Assembly (NCBI GenBank): GCA_022780515.1
Contig: JALEUV010000024.1
Location: 80,793 to 130,075 of the forward strand
Source of the DNA: Anaerococcus sp.
GTDB lineage: Bacteria; Bacillota; Clostridia; Tissierellales; Peptoniphilaceae
DNA: 49,283 bases
Direction of reading: 5' to 3'
Shown one piece after another: positions 18,426 to 26,958 of this stretch (positions are counted from its first letter, which is position 1; every line of letters starts with the position of its first letter). Below the pieces are notes generated by a model, which was not told the DNA's origin, made no database searches, and saw only the letters and a list, made by a program, of their open reading frames with translations. Position numbers and translations under genes: made by a program.

Positions 18426-19060
18426 CTTATATTATTGCTTTAGATGGGCCAAGTGGGTCTGGTAAATCTACCCTGGCTGATTTACTTAGCAAAAGATTAA
18501 ATATTGAATACCTAAATACAGGCTCTATGTATAGGGCAGTAACAAGAAGATTCTTGGATCTAGGTATAAAGGAAAATGAAAATGATAAGATAAGGGAAGA
18601 ACTTGGAAATATTAGCATAGATATCAATAAGGGGAGAATCTACCTAAACGGTAGAGACCTTACTGACATGCTAAGAGATGAAGAAGTGACTGCCAATGTT
18701 TCTTGGGTCAGTGCCAATAAGGACGTTAGGGAAAAATTAGTTGACCTCCAAAGAAATATAGCAAAAGATACCTCTTTTATCCTAGATGGTAGGGACATAG
18801 GGACTGTAGTTTTTCCAGATGCAAGGTACAAATTCTATGTTACAGCATCACCTAGGGTTAGGGCTAAGAGACGTTTTGATCAAAATGAGCTAGACCAAAG
18901 CCTAGAAGAAATCGAAAAAGCCATAATAAAGAGGGACGAGTACGACTCTAATAGGGAAATAGCTCCCCTCAAAAAGGCAGACGACGCAATCCTTATTGAT
19001 AATTCAGACTTAAATATTAAAGAAACTATAGATTTGATGATAGATAAGATGGAGCTTTGA
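18422..19060 (+). CDS. cmk: Cytidylate kinase
   Basis: A 212-residue CMP/dCMP kinase, which phosphorylates CMP with ATP. Visible motifs: Walker A GPSGSGKST (residues 9-17), NTGSMYRAVT for CMP binding, LDGRDIGTVVFPDA, and the lid region with KRRFDQNE and IIKRDEYDSNRE. Length is slightly short of the usual ~220. It begins the cmk-plsC-ispH/rpsA set found in many Clostridia, with plsC starting two bases after its stop. Confidence 0.96.
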   Translation: MTYIIALDGPSGSGKSTLADLLSKRLNIEYLNTGSMYRAVTRRFLDLGIKENENDKIREELGNISIDINKGRIYLNGRDLTDMLRDEEVTANVSWVSANKDVREKLVDLQRNIAKDTSFILDGRDIGTVVFPDARYKFYVTASPRVRAKRRFDQNELDQSLEEIEKAIIKRDEYDSNREIAPLKKADDAILIDNSDLNIKETIDLMIDKMEL

Positions 19061-19061
19061 T

Positions 19062-19664
19062 ATGCTTTATAATTTTTTTGTTGCAATTTTAAAGGTTATT
19101 TTATTGCCATTTTTTAGGGTAAGGGTAGATGGAATAGAAAATTTGAAGGAAGATGAAAACTTTATAATTTGTGCCAACCATAAGTCAAACTTCGATCCCT
19201 TTCTCTTAGCCCTAGTCTTACCAGTTAGAATTCACTTTATGGCTAAAAAAGAACTATTCGAAAATCCTCTCTTGGCAAAACTCTTAAGCTCTGTAGAAGT
19301 ATTTCCAGTAGATAGGCATGGAAAAAATATGAAATCTCTTAGATTTTCTTTGAAACTTGTCAAGGAAGGCAAGACCCTGGGCGTATTTCCAGAAGGAACG
19401 AGAGTAAAGGAGACCAAGAGGGAAAATATGAAGGAGGGGGTAGCCTTTTTGTCCTTAAAGGGGAAGGCAAATATTTTGCCAGTGGAGCTTATATCTACCT
19501 ATAAACCCTTCAAAAAGTCCTACATCCATGTCCATGAGATGCTTAGGGTAGAAGATTACTTGCACCTTGATAATAAAACAGCCATGAAAAAAATAGAAGA
19601 TGATGTATTTGAAGCCATCTATAAAGATCATTATGTAGAAGAAGGGGAAAATAAATGGAAATAA
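19062..19664 (+). CDS. plsC: 1-acyl-sn-glycerol-3-phosphate acyltransferase
   Basis: A 200-residue acyltransferase that adds the second acyl chain to lysophosphatidate at the membrane. An N-terminal hydrophobic segment (residues ~3-19) precedes the catalytic HX4D motif (NHKSNFDPF; His40, Asp45) and the glycerol-phosphate-binding FPEGTR. Length is typical of short Firmicutes PlsC. It overlaps the ispH/rpsA gene by 10 bases. Confidence 0.94.
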   Translation: MLYNFFVAILKVILLPFFRVRVDGIENLKEDENFIICANHKSNFDPFLLALVLPVRIHFMAKKELFENPLLAKLLSSVEVFPVDRHGKNMKSLRFSLKLVKEGKTLGVFPEGTRVKETKRENMKEGVAFLSLKGKANILPVELISTYKPFKKSYIHVHEMLRVEDYLHLDNKTAMKKIEDDVFEAIYKDHYVEEGENKWK

Positions 19665-21721
19665 TAATAGCCAGGTACTCAGGTTTTTGTGGGGGAGTGA
19701 GAAGAAGTGTCAACCTCGCCGATGAAGCAATAAAAAATAATAATGAGGCCTATTGCGTTGGTCCTTTGGTTCATAATCCTCAACTAGTAGAAAATTTTGA
19801 AGAGAAAGGACTCAAAGTAATTGATAAAGATGAGGCCCTTCTATTAAAAAACTCCACGATTTTAATAAGGGCCCATGGAGAAAGCGCAGAATTTAAAGGA
19901 AAACTCCAAGAAAACAACAATACAGTAGTAGATGCGACTTGTCCCCATCTGATGAATATTTATGATAAGATTATTCAGAAAGAAAATGAGGGCTACCAGG
20001 TAATAATTGTTGGAGATAAAACGCATCCTGAAATTATTGCTATGGACTCTTACTTAAAAAATGGTATAGTTATATCAGATGAGACTGAAGCAAAAAATGT
20101 AAAAGGATATGTCAAACTTTATGTGGTAAGCCAAACCACAAATAGGTTTGATTATTTTTATGATATTGCTAACAAGTTAAAAGAAAATAATGATAGTGTA
20201 GTAATAGAAAACACAATATGCAAGGCAACTGAAAATAGGCAACAGGCAGCCAAATCCTTAAGTGAGGAAGTTGATTGTATGATTGTAGTTGGTGGTTTTA
20301 ATAGTTCTAATACGAATAAGCTATATCAAGTAGCTAAAATGAATTGTAATAATGTTTTTAGGATTGAAACTGTTAATGAACTACCTTTGCAAAAGCTCTC
20401 TAAATTTAAAAAAGTAGGAATAATCGCAGGTGCCTCTACACCTGATGAGATTATCGAGGAGGTAGTAAGTAGTATGGATGAATTCACAAATGAAGAATTT
20501 ATGTCAAGTCTAGAGGATAGTTTGAAGAAGGTATACCCTAAGGAAATAGTAAAGGGTACTGTAATTGATGTTAAGGAAGATGAGGTATTCGTTGACATCC
20601 AATTCCGTGCTGATGGTATCATCAAACTAGATGAAATGACAGAAGAAGAAAGAGAAAATCCAAAAAACAGCTTTAATGTAGGCGATGAAATTGATGTATA
20701 TGTTATCAAACTAGATGATGGTGAGGGTAATGTATCTCTATCAACAAGAAGAGTCAAAGGAATGAAAGTTTGGCAAGAATTAGCTGAAAAAGCTGATAAT
20801 GAGGAATTAGTTCACGGTGAAGTTGTAGGTGCTAACAAGGGTGGACTAACTGTTAATGTGAATGGAATTAATGGTTTTATTCCAGCAAGCCAAATCGCAA
20901 CATATTTCGTAAGGAACTTCAAGAAATTTGTCGGAGAAGTTTGGGATCTTAAGATTATATCTATCGATGAAAGAAAAAATAGACTAGTTCTTTCTAGAAG
21001 AAAAGTAGTTGAAGAAGAAACTGATGCTAAATGGGAAGACCTAGAAGAAGGCCAAGTAGTTACTGGTAAGGTTGCTAGACTAACTGACTTTGGAGCTTTT
21101 GTTGAAGTTAATGGTCTTGACGGTTTACTTCACGTGTCAGATATAGCATGGTCTAGAGTTGAACACCCATCTGATGTCCTAAATGTAGGAGATGAAATCG
21201 AAGTTAAGATTCTAAGACTTAACAAAGAAAAGAATAGAATATCTCTTGGACGTAAACAACTTCTAGAAAAACCATTTGAAGCTTTCGTAAATCAACACGA
21301 AGTTGGTAGTGTTGTGACAGGAAAAGTTGTTAACCTACTAGACTTCGGTGCTTTTGTAGAAGTCGCTGATGGAGTAGAAGGACTTGTTCATGTATCAGAA
21401 ATTTCTTGGGATCATGTAGAAAAACCATCTGACGAACTAAACATTGGTGATGAAATCGAAGTTAAAATCATAAGCATCGACCGAGAAGAAGAAAGAGTTG
21501 GATTGAGCATTAAGGCTCTAAAGGAAGCTCCAGAAAGACCTGAGAGAAGACCTAGAAGAACTCAAAGAAATCAAGAAAGGCCAAGAAGAAGAGTTGAAAG
21601 AGAAGAATCTTACAACCTAGGTGATGATGATTTAAATAATAACCTTGGAAATCTCTTAGAACAAGCTCTATCTGACAAGGGACTTCTAGATAGCAACGAA
21701 TCTTCTTCTGAAGAAGAATAA
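19655..21721 (+). CDS. ispH: Bifunctional 4-hydroxy-3-methylbut-2-enyl diphosphate reductase / ribosomal protein S1
   Basis: A 688-residue fusion. Residues ~1-285 are IspH/LytB, the last step of the MEP pathway (HMBPP to IPP and DMAPP). The three cluster cysteines are in GFCGGV (Cys12), DATCPH and ENTICKATENRQ, with substrate-binding His in LVHNPQ, IRAHGE and KTHPE. From residue ~298 four S1 RNA-binding domains follow (starting near 298, 384, 466 and 551), the last two with the canonical DFGAFVEV strand. The tail (~625-660) is Arg/Pro/Glu-rich, then acidic. Frame and codon use are continuous across the junction, so this is a true fusion, known from other Clostridia. The separate MEP genes are not in the window. 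Confidence 0.94.
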   Translation: MEIIIARYSGFCGGVRRSVNLADEAIKNNNEAYCVGPLVHNPQLVENFEEKGLKVIDKDEALLLKNSTILIRAHGESAEFKGKLQENNNTVVDATCPHLMNIYDKIIQKENEGYQVIIVGDKTHPEIIAMDSYLKNGIVISDETEAKNVKGYVKLYVVSQTTNRFDYFYDIANKLKENNDSVVIENTICKATENRQQAAKSLSEEVDCMIVVGGFNSSNTNKLYQVAKMNCNNVFRIETVNELPLQKLSKFKKVGIIAGASTPDEIIEEVVSSMDEFTNEEFMSSLEDSLKKVYPKEIVKGTVIDVKEDEVFVDIQFRADGIIKLDEMTEEERENPKNSFNVGDEIDVYVIKLDDGEGNVSLSTRRVKGMKVWQELAEKADNEELVHGEVVGANKGGLTVNVNGINGFIPASQIATYFVRNFKKFVGEVWDLKIISIDERKNRLVLSRRKVVEEETDAKWEDLEEGQVVTGKVARLTDFGAFVEVNGLDGLLHVSDIAWSRVEHPSDVLNVGDEIEVKILRLNKEKNRISLGRKQLLEKPFEAFVNQHEVGSVVTGKVVNLLDFGAFVEVADGVEGLVHVSEISWDHVEKPSDELNIGDEIEVKIISIDREEERVGLSIKALKEAPERPERRPRRTQRNQERPRRRVEREESYNLGDDDLNNNLGNLLEQALSDKGLLDSNESSSEEE

Positions 21722-21738
21722 GTCAAAATATAATAAGT

Positions 21739-21771
21739 AAAGGGATGGATTTAATATTCATCTCTTTTTTT
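21739..21771 (+). terminator. Rho-independent terminator after ispH/rpsA
   Basis: GGGATG (21742-21747) pairs with CATCTC (21759-21764, one G-U pair); the flanking AAA and T-run extend the stem. Seven T residues follow (21765-21771). It ends the long efp-ispH run just before miaB. Confidence 0.75.
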
Positions 21772-21785
21772 ATGATAGGAGAATT

Positions 21786-23138
21786 ATGGAAACACTAAAA
21801 GAAAAGTATAAAGATTATTTCAAAGGTAAAAAATATAATATAACGACATTTGGCTGCCAAATGAATGAACATGACAGCGAAAGAATTTCTTATATTTTAG
21901 AAGATTTGGGCTATGAAAAAACTGATGATAGGAAGGCAGCAGACTTTATTTTATTTAATACTTGCTTGGTAAGGGAAAATGCCGAACTAAAACTATATGG
22001 CCAAGTATCATCTCTCAAAAAACTAAAGGCCGAAAACCCTGATAAAATAATCAGTGTATCTGGTTGTATGATGCAAACTTCTACTGCCAGGGAAGTAATT
22101 GTAAGTAAGCATGATGAGGTTGACCTGGTATTTGGTACAAAAAACATCAACTCCTTACCAGACCTAATATATAGGTACCTTGAAACAGGGGAGCGAGTAG
22201 TAGATATTTCAACAGATGATGTCAAGGATGACTTTGTTGAATATAATAACAAAAATGACTTCCAAGCCTATGTCAATATAATGAGGGGCTGTGATAACTT
22301 CTGCTCCTATTGTATAGTCCCACAATCAAGAGGCAGGGAAGAATCAAGAAGACCATCGGCTATACTTGCAGAATGTGAGCATTTGGTAGACCAAGGTTTT
22401 AAGGAGATAACCCTCCTTGGACAAAATGTAAATAGCTATGGGAACAAGGCTGACTTTGATATGACCTTCCCTGAACTACTCGATAGGATAAGTAAAATAG
22501 AAGGACTAAAAAGACTTAGATTTACAACAAGCCACCCCAAAGACCTATCAGATGAGCTAATAGAAGTTATCAAAAATAATGACAATATTTGCAAGTTCTT
22601 CCATTTACCTATGCAGTCAGGTTCATCTAAGGTCTTAAAGGATATGAATAGGAAGTACGACCAAGAAAAATACCTAGAAAGGGCCAAGAAATTAAAGAGT
22701 GAGATACCAGAACTTGCACTTTCTACTGATATAATTGTGGGCTATCCTACTGAGACAGAAGAAGACTTTGAAGAAACCCTCAAGGTTTGTAGGGAAGTAG
22801 GCTTTGACCAAGCCTTTACCTTTAAGTATAGTCCTAGACCAAAGACCAGGGCAGCTAAACTTGAGCCGATAGATGATGAGATAGTCCAAGATAGGTTTGA
22901 TAGACTCCTTGATACCCTTTATCCAACCTTCAATGAAAAAAATAAGGAATATATAGGTAAAACCGTAGAGGTCTTATTGGAGTCGGAAAGTAAAAATAAT
23001 GATAAGGTCCTAACAGGTAGGACTGATACCTTTAAGCTAGTCCATGTCAAGGCAGATAAGTCCTTAATAGGATCTTTTGTTAAGGTTAAGATAACTGATA
23101 ATACATCATTTACTATTACGGGAGAACTAGTAGAATAA
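21786..23138 (+). CDS. miaB: tRNA-2-methylthio-N6-dimethylallyladenosine synthase MiaB
   Basis: A 450-residue radical SAM methylthiotransferase that adds a methylthio group to i6A37 of tRNAs. Domain order is normal: N-terminal UPF0004 domain with cluster cysteines in TFGCQMNEHDSE, FNTCLVRENAE and VSGCMMQ; radical SAM core with C169-x3-C173-x2-C176; C-terminal TRAM domain (~385-450). The SD AGGAG lies seven bases upstream. No miaA is seen nearby. A weak hairpin follows the gene. Confidence 0.96.
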   Translation: METLKEKYKDYFKGKKYNITTFGCQMNEHDSERISYILEDLGYEKTDDRKAADFILFNTCLVRENAELKLYGQVSSLKKLKAENPDKIISVSGCMMQTSTAREVIVSKHDEVDLVFGTKNINSLPDLIYRYLETGERVVDISTDDVKDDFVEYNNKNDFQAYVNIMRGCDNFCSYCIVPQSRGREESRRPSAILAECEHLVDQGFKEITLLGQNVNSYGNKADFDMTFPELLDRISKIEGLKRLRFTTSHPKDLSDELIEVIKNNDNICKFFHLPMQSGSSKVLKDMNRKYDQEKYLERAKKLKSEIPELALSTDIIVGYPTETEEDFEETLKVCREVGFDQAFTFKYSPRPKTRAAKLEPIDDEIVQDRFDRLLDTLYPTFNEKNKEYIGKTVEVLLESESKNNDKVLTGRTDTFKLVHVKADKSLIGSFVKVKITDNTSFTITGELVE

Positions 23139-23277
23139 ACCTGCCTTTAATGGTGGGTGTTTATGAAAAAGTTTTCTGTAAAGGTCTATATATCAATGGT
23201 TTATATAGAATATTTTTTATTCTTTTATTTAGCCTTACTAAGTGTTAAAATTGAAAAGTATCAAGAAAGGACTTATT
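23139..23277 (+). promoter_or_regulatory. Spacer between miaB and the V-ATPase operon: weak terminator hairpin and possible promoter
   Basis: CCTGCC (23140-23145) can pair with GGTGGG (23152-23157, two G-U pairs) and is followed by TGTTT, a weak terminator at best. Further on, TGT-TAAAAT (23243-23251) is a possible extended -10 with a poor -35 (TTTTAT, 23223-23228). A start codon for the next gene is set by the SD AAAGGA at 23266-23271. Both calls are tentative. Confidence 0.35.
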
Positions 23278-24258
23278 ATGAAAGATGTAAGTGTGAAAGC
23301 AAAAGCGAAGATGGGAAAGCTCCCCACAAGGGATCTATACGATAAGTTGATTTCCGATACGTCATTAGAAAATAAAAAAGAATTATTAAACCATAAGTAT
23401 CCTTTTTTGAAAAATGTAAACACCAAGAAGGAGATGGAAGCAGGATTTTTTAATAATTTCTATACAGAGCTTAGAAGTATAGACTTTTTTCTAGGAGGTA
23501 TTGAAAGTCAATTTTTCAAAAATTATTTTTCGATATATGAGATCTACCTAATTCAAAAAGTTATCCAATCTATAGTTCATCATAGGCTGGAAAAAAATAT
23601 CCTGAATTTGCTCCATGATCCTTTTTCTAAAAACCTCCATATAAAAATAGGTATGGACCTTAAGGATTTTATAGAAGGTCTTAGGACTAGTCGTTATTAT
23701 AGGACCCTGCTTCCCTTTGTTAACGAAAATATGGACGAAGATGCCCTAATCTTTTTATCATCTAATGCCTTAATGAAATTTTATTATAGGGATTTATTGA
23801 AGCTTTCTAAGGAATTTAAGGGGAAGGAAAAGTCTTGGATAAAAGAGCTCTTGGGAGAGCAGATTAACCTAGCTAATTTTGAGATGGTTTTCAGGCTCAA
23901 AAAATTCTTTAAGTTAAATAATAATGAAATATTTAATTATTTAATTGAAGGAGGCAGGGGCTACAATGCCGAGAGACTAAAGCAATTAGCCAATATGCCC
24001 CTTGATGACTTCTTGGATAGGCTCAATCAAAGTAAGTACAAGGGAATATTTGATAGGGCAGAATTTTCTCATATAAAGATTAAGGAAAGAATGGCAAAAC
24101 TTTATATGTCTGAAATAAGAAAGCAAAGATCTGACATTCTTTATGTAATTTCTGTTATGAGTTTAATCCGAATTCATTATGAGAGCTTGGTAGGTATTCT
24201 AGAAATAGATGAGACCTTGGCAATGTCGGACAGGTATGATTTAGTAATAGGAAGGTAA
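23278..24258 (+). CDS. V/A-type ATPase subunit C (d-type rotor connector)
   Basis: A 326-residue helical protein of the V-ATPase subunit C/d family, which couples the central rotor stalk to the proteolipid ring. Family features are weak but present: three repeated helical bundles, and the NLANFEMVFRLKKFF stretch followed by EIFNYLIEGGRGYN, matching the conserved Asn-Leu-x-x-Ile-R-x-K and Gly-Gly pattern. The start at 23278 follows the SD AAAGGA; an in-frame ATG 36 bases upstream lacks an SD. It is the first gene of the ATPase operon, whereas subunit C usually lies between E and F. The position argues for the assignment together with the absence of any other C gene. Confidence 0.82.
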   Translation: MKDVSVKAKAKMGKLPTRDLYDKLISDTSLENKKELLNHKYPFLKNVNTKKEMEAGFFNNFYTELRSIDFFLGGIESQFFKNYFSIYEIYLIQKVIQSIVHHRLEKNILNLLHDPFSKNLHIKIGMDLKDFIEGLRTSRYYRTLLPFVNENMDEDALIFLSSNALMKFYYRDLLKLSKEFKGKEKSWIKELLGEQINLANFEMVFRLKKFFKLNNNEIFNYLIEGGRGYNAERLKQLANMPLDDFLDRLNQSKYKGIFDRAEFSHIKIKERMAKLYMSEIRKQRSDILYVISVMSLIRIHYESLVGILEIDETLAMSDRYDLVIGR

Positions 24259-24260
24259 GT

Positions 24261-25142
24261 ATGGCTGTAGAAAAAATGTACCTAGTTAATATAGCATCTC
24301 ACCTAGAAAATCTAGATGATTTTTTGGAAGATGTAATTAAGATAGGCGATATAGAGGTTGTTGATGCCTTTAATCAATTAGCATCAAGATCCTTTCAAAT
24401 AAGGGCAACTAGGGAGAATGTAGAACTTACAGAAGATGTTTCAACAATTTCATCTTTTGATAAGGACAACAAAAAAGCAAGTGAAAACCTAAGGGTCATC
24501 AGTGATCTTTTTAAGGTTTCTGATGATAATGTAAGGGATAAGTATATCTCTAAGGAAAATGTCCAAAAGATTTACTCAATCCTAGAACCCCTAATTGAGA
24601 AAAAAGAAGAGCTTATTAAAGAGCGTGAGAAGCTAATGGCCTACAAGGAAAACTTGGAGAGCCTAGATAGCTTTGGAATTGATATAAAAAAACTTAATAA
24701 TCTTAACTACTTCGATTACCGATTTGGTGACGTAAGCAAAGATGGAAGATTCATACTAAAAAATAATTATGAAAATCTACCATCTTTAATTTTGCACCTA
24801 GATAAATCTTTGGATGACCTATCTCTTGGCTATTTAAATCAAATCATAGCCCTAGATGAGGAAACTACAGATCTTAGGGATGCTACAGATAAGATTATAG
24901 AAAGTGAGAAAGAAAACACCCTAAGGGTTCTAAATGACTATAATAGAGAATATCAAATAGAAGCCAAGAAAAAAAGTGAAGAGATTTATATCTCTATTCT
25001 AAATGAAGCTGAACAAAAGGGAGAGGAAATTTATAAAATCTACAATGAAAAGAAGAAAGACCTTGACAATAAGTACAAGGAATTTAGGGATATCATAGTA
25101 GATGAAATTTTCGATTTAATAGTTAAAGGAGGGGATATATAA
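24261..25142 (+). CDS. V/A-type ATPase: N-terminal part of subunit I joined to a G/H-like stalk helix
   Basis: A 293-residue protein without membrane segments. Residues 1-40 (MAVEKMYLVN... then IGDIEVVDAF) match the start of V-ATPase subunit I; residues ~100-180, a helical hairpin and the RFGDVSKDGRF...LPSLILHL strands, match the first half of its distal cytosolic lobe. The normal continuation is found at the start of the next gene. Residues ~195-293 are instead a charged coiled coil with A-x-x-x-S/A-E-E-I-Y repeats ending in IIVDEIFDLIVKGG, which resembles the ~100-residue peripheral-stalk subunit G/H (AhaH/NtpF). No separate G/H gene is present. No SD or good start codon is visible near residue 190, so one polypeptide is likely. 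Domain assignment is by eye. Confidence 0.65.
   Translation: MAVEKMYLVNIASHLENLDDFLEDVIKIGDIEVVDAFNQLASRSFQIRATRENVELTEDVSTISSFDKDNKKASENLRVISDLFKVSDDNVRDKYISKENVQKIYSILEPLIEKKEELIKEREKLMAYKENLESLDSFGIDIKKLNNLNYFDYRFGDVSKDGRFILKNNYENLPSLILHLDKSLDDLSLGYLNQIIALDEETTDLRDATDKIIESEKENTLRVLNDYNREYQIEAKKKSEEIYISILNEAEQKGEEIYKIYNEKKKDLDNKYKEFRDIIVDEIFDLIVKGGDI
25125..25134 (+). promoter_or_regulatory. Strong ribosome-binding site deciding a TTG start for the subunit I C-part
   Basis: AAAGGAGGGG lies eight to ten bases before TTG at 25143, which follows the previous stop codon (TAA, 25140-25142) directly. The near-perfect SD shows that the second half of subunit I is started afresh rather than made by readthrough. 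Confidence 0.8.
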
Positions 25143-26513
25143 TTGGCAGATAAGGTTATAAATAGCGATAGCAAAGAAAATTATTTGTTAGTTTATCCTA
25201 ATAAGGTTAAAGAAGATATTAATAGAGCTATAAATACCATGGGTTTTATAGACAAGGAAACTCCTGAAACCTATGATCTTGAAACAGTAAATAAAAAATT
25301 AGAAGAAACTAATAAAGAGATAGAAGAACTAGAAGAAGAAATTGAGCGATTTAAGAAAGAAAATCTAGACTTGATGGAAGAAATTCCCTACACCATTGAT
25401 TATTATGAAAAAAGCTCAGCCCTCAAGGAAAAGATGGCCAAGGGAGACAAGTACTTTTACCTATCCGGCTGGGTTCCAGAATCTAGGGTAGATGATTTTG
25501 AAAAGCTCGAAGAAAAATATGACCATACCAAGGTAAATGTAGACGACAAGGTTGTTAATAAAAAGCCTCCTACCAAACTTAGGAACAATAAAATATTTAG
25601 GCCCTTTGAGTTTTTGGTAAATATGTACGGCTCACCAAATTATAACGAGATCGATCCTACTCCATTTTTTGCAATAACCTATATGCTCTTGTATGGAATG
25701 ATGTTTGGAGACTTGGGCCAAGGGCTAGTTTTTGTTGGACTAAGCTTTTTCGTTGACAAAATCAACAAGGTATTTGGTCAATTACTTAGAAGGATAGGAA
25801 TTTCTGCTTCGATTTTTGGTCTAATGTATGGATCATTTTTCGGTATAGAGACTCTTATACCTACCCTACTTATTAAGCCATTTGACAATATTATGACTGT
25901 CCTAGTTGCATCAGTTGCCTTTGGTTTAATTCTTATGATTATATCCTATATTTTGGGAATTTATAACAAGGTAGTCAAACAGGAAAATATTGAAGAGGGG
26001 ATTTTTGGGAAGGAAGGTCTGGCAGGCCTTATGATGATGATCTCATTTATCCTTATTATCTTAAATATAGTAGGGGTAAATCCTCTGCCAATGGGGTTAG
26101 GACTAGGACTTTTGATATTATCAATTGTCATGATTATCTTTAAACAACCTATAGCAAGAAAGCTCACCAAAACTCAACCCCTTTATGATGCTCCAAAGGG
26201 AGACTACTATGTAGAATCATCCTTTTCTATTGTAGAAGCCTTACTTTCTGTATTTTCAAACCTAGTTTCTTTTACTAGGGTAGGGGCCTTTGCAATAAAC
26301 CACGTGGGACTTTATATGGCCTTTGAGGTTATGGCAAATCTTGCCGGTGGTGGTCTAGTCAGTACTATTATTTTAATCTTGGGAAATATTCTTATAATAG
26401 GACTTGAAGGAATGATAGTATTTATCCAAGGCTTAAGACTAGAATTTTATGAAATGTTTAGCAAATATTATGAAGGAAATGGTCGTAAATTTAGACCAAT
26501 CAAGGAAAATTAA
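25143..26513 (+). CDS. V/A-type ATPase subunit I, C-terminal part (membrane stator)
   Basis: A 456-residue protein, against ~640-660 for complete subunit I. It begins (TTG start) at the second half of the cytosolic domain: ENYLLVYPNKV, a long coiled coil (~55-100), then the YFYLSGWVPES turn. From residue ~160 comes the membrane domain, opened by RPFEFLVNMYGSPNYNEIDPTPFF and FGDLGQG, with about seven or eight helices and the SNLVSFTRVGAFAINHVGL segment that holds the conserved Arg facing the proteolipid Glu. It forms the ion half-channels. The missing N-terminal ~190 residues are encoded by the preceding gene, so both products must combine for a complete stator. Confidence 0.88.
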   Translation: MADKVINSDSKENYLLVYPNKVKEDINRAINTMGFIDKETPETYDLETVNKKLEETNKEIEELEEEIERFKKENLDLMEEIPYTIDYYEKSSALKEKMAKGDKYFYLSGWVPESRVDDFEKLEEKYDHTKVNVDDKVVNKKPPTKLRNNKIFRPFEFLVNMYGSPNYNEIDPTPFFAITYMLLYGMMFGDLGQGLVFVGLSFFVDKINKVFGQLLRRIGISASIFGLMYGSFFGIETLIPTLLIKPFDNIMTVLVASVAFGLILMIISYILGIYNKVVKQENIEEGIFGKEGLAGLMMMISFILIILNIVGVNPLPMGLGLGLLILSIVMIIFKQPIARKLTKTQPLYDAPKGDYYVESSFSIVEALLSVFSNLVSFTRVGAFAINHVGLYMAFEVMANLAGGGLVSTIILILGNILIIGLEGMIVFIQGLRLEFYEMFSKYYEGNGRKFRPIKEN

Positions 26514-26522
26514 GGAGTTTGT

Positions 26523-26957
26523 ATGATTGTAAAAATAGCATTATTAGCACTAGCTGTTGTCATTATGACAATTTATTCAGGTTTATACTTATTAAAGAAC
26601 AATGATGATCCATCCAAGGCAAAAATTAAAAAAGCCTTGAAGTTAAATTTATTCACCTTTGTACCAATTATGGTAATGGTGGTAGTTTTACTCTTCCCTA
26701 CAGTAAGCTCTAGGGCAGCAGAAGTAGAAGCAGCTGCAGCAGCATCAAGTGATGGTCTCAAATATATAGGAGCTGCCCTTTCAACTGGTCTTGCTACAAT
26801 AGGTACTGGTTATGCCGTAGGTACTGTAGGTTCAGCAGCCCTTGGAGCAATTAGTGAAGACCAATCTATACTTGGTAGAACAATAATCTTCGTAGGTCTT
26901 GCTGAAGGTATAGCTATCTTTGGTGTAATCATCTCTATACTTATTCTTTACGCATAA
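26523..26957 (+). CDS. V/A-type ATPase subunit K (proteolipid ring)
   Basis: A 144-residue membrane protein. Residues ~1-24 and ~44-62 are two hydrophobic helices; an Ala-rich linker follows; residues ~79-110 and ~117-144 form the canonical proteolipid hairpin with a GDxAxG-like Gly-Ala pattern. The ion-binding carboxylate is Glu128 in VGLAEGIAIFG. No Gln sits in the first hairpin helix and no Ser/Thr/Gln follows the Glu, so the usual sodium-ligand set is not seen; proton coupling is an inference. The N-terminal helix pair resembles extended K subunits of other Firmicutes. SD AAGGAG. Confidence 0.9.
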   Translation: MIVKIALLALAVVIMTIYSGLYLLKNNDDPSKAKIKKALKLNLFTFVPIMVMVVVLLFPTVSSRAAEVEAAAAASSDGLKYIGAALSTGLATIGTGYAVGTVGSAALGAISEDQSILGRTIIFVGLAEGIAIFGVIISILILYA

Positions 26958-26958
26958 A

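Noticed and set aside
23157-23345. Small membrane-like open frame before the V-ATPase operon (62 codons)
   Set aside because: Its second half overlaps the subunit C gene in another frame and the sequence is not conserved-looking; it is hydrophobic only because the spacer is T-rich.
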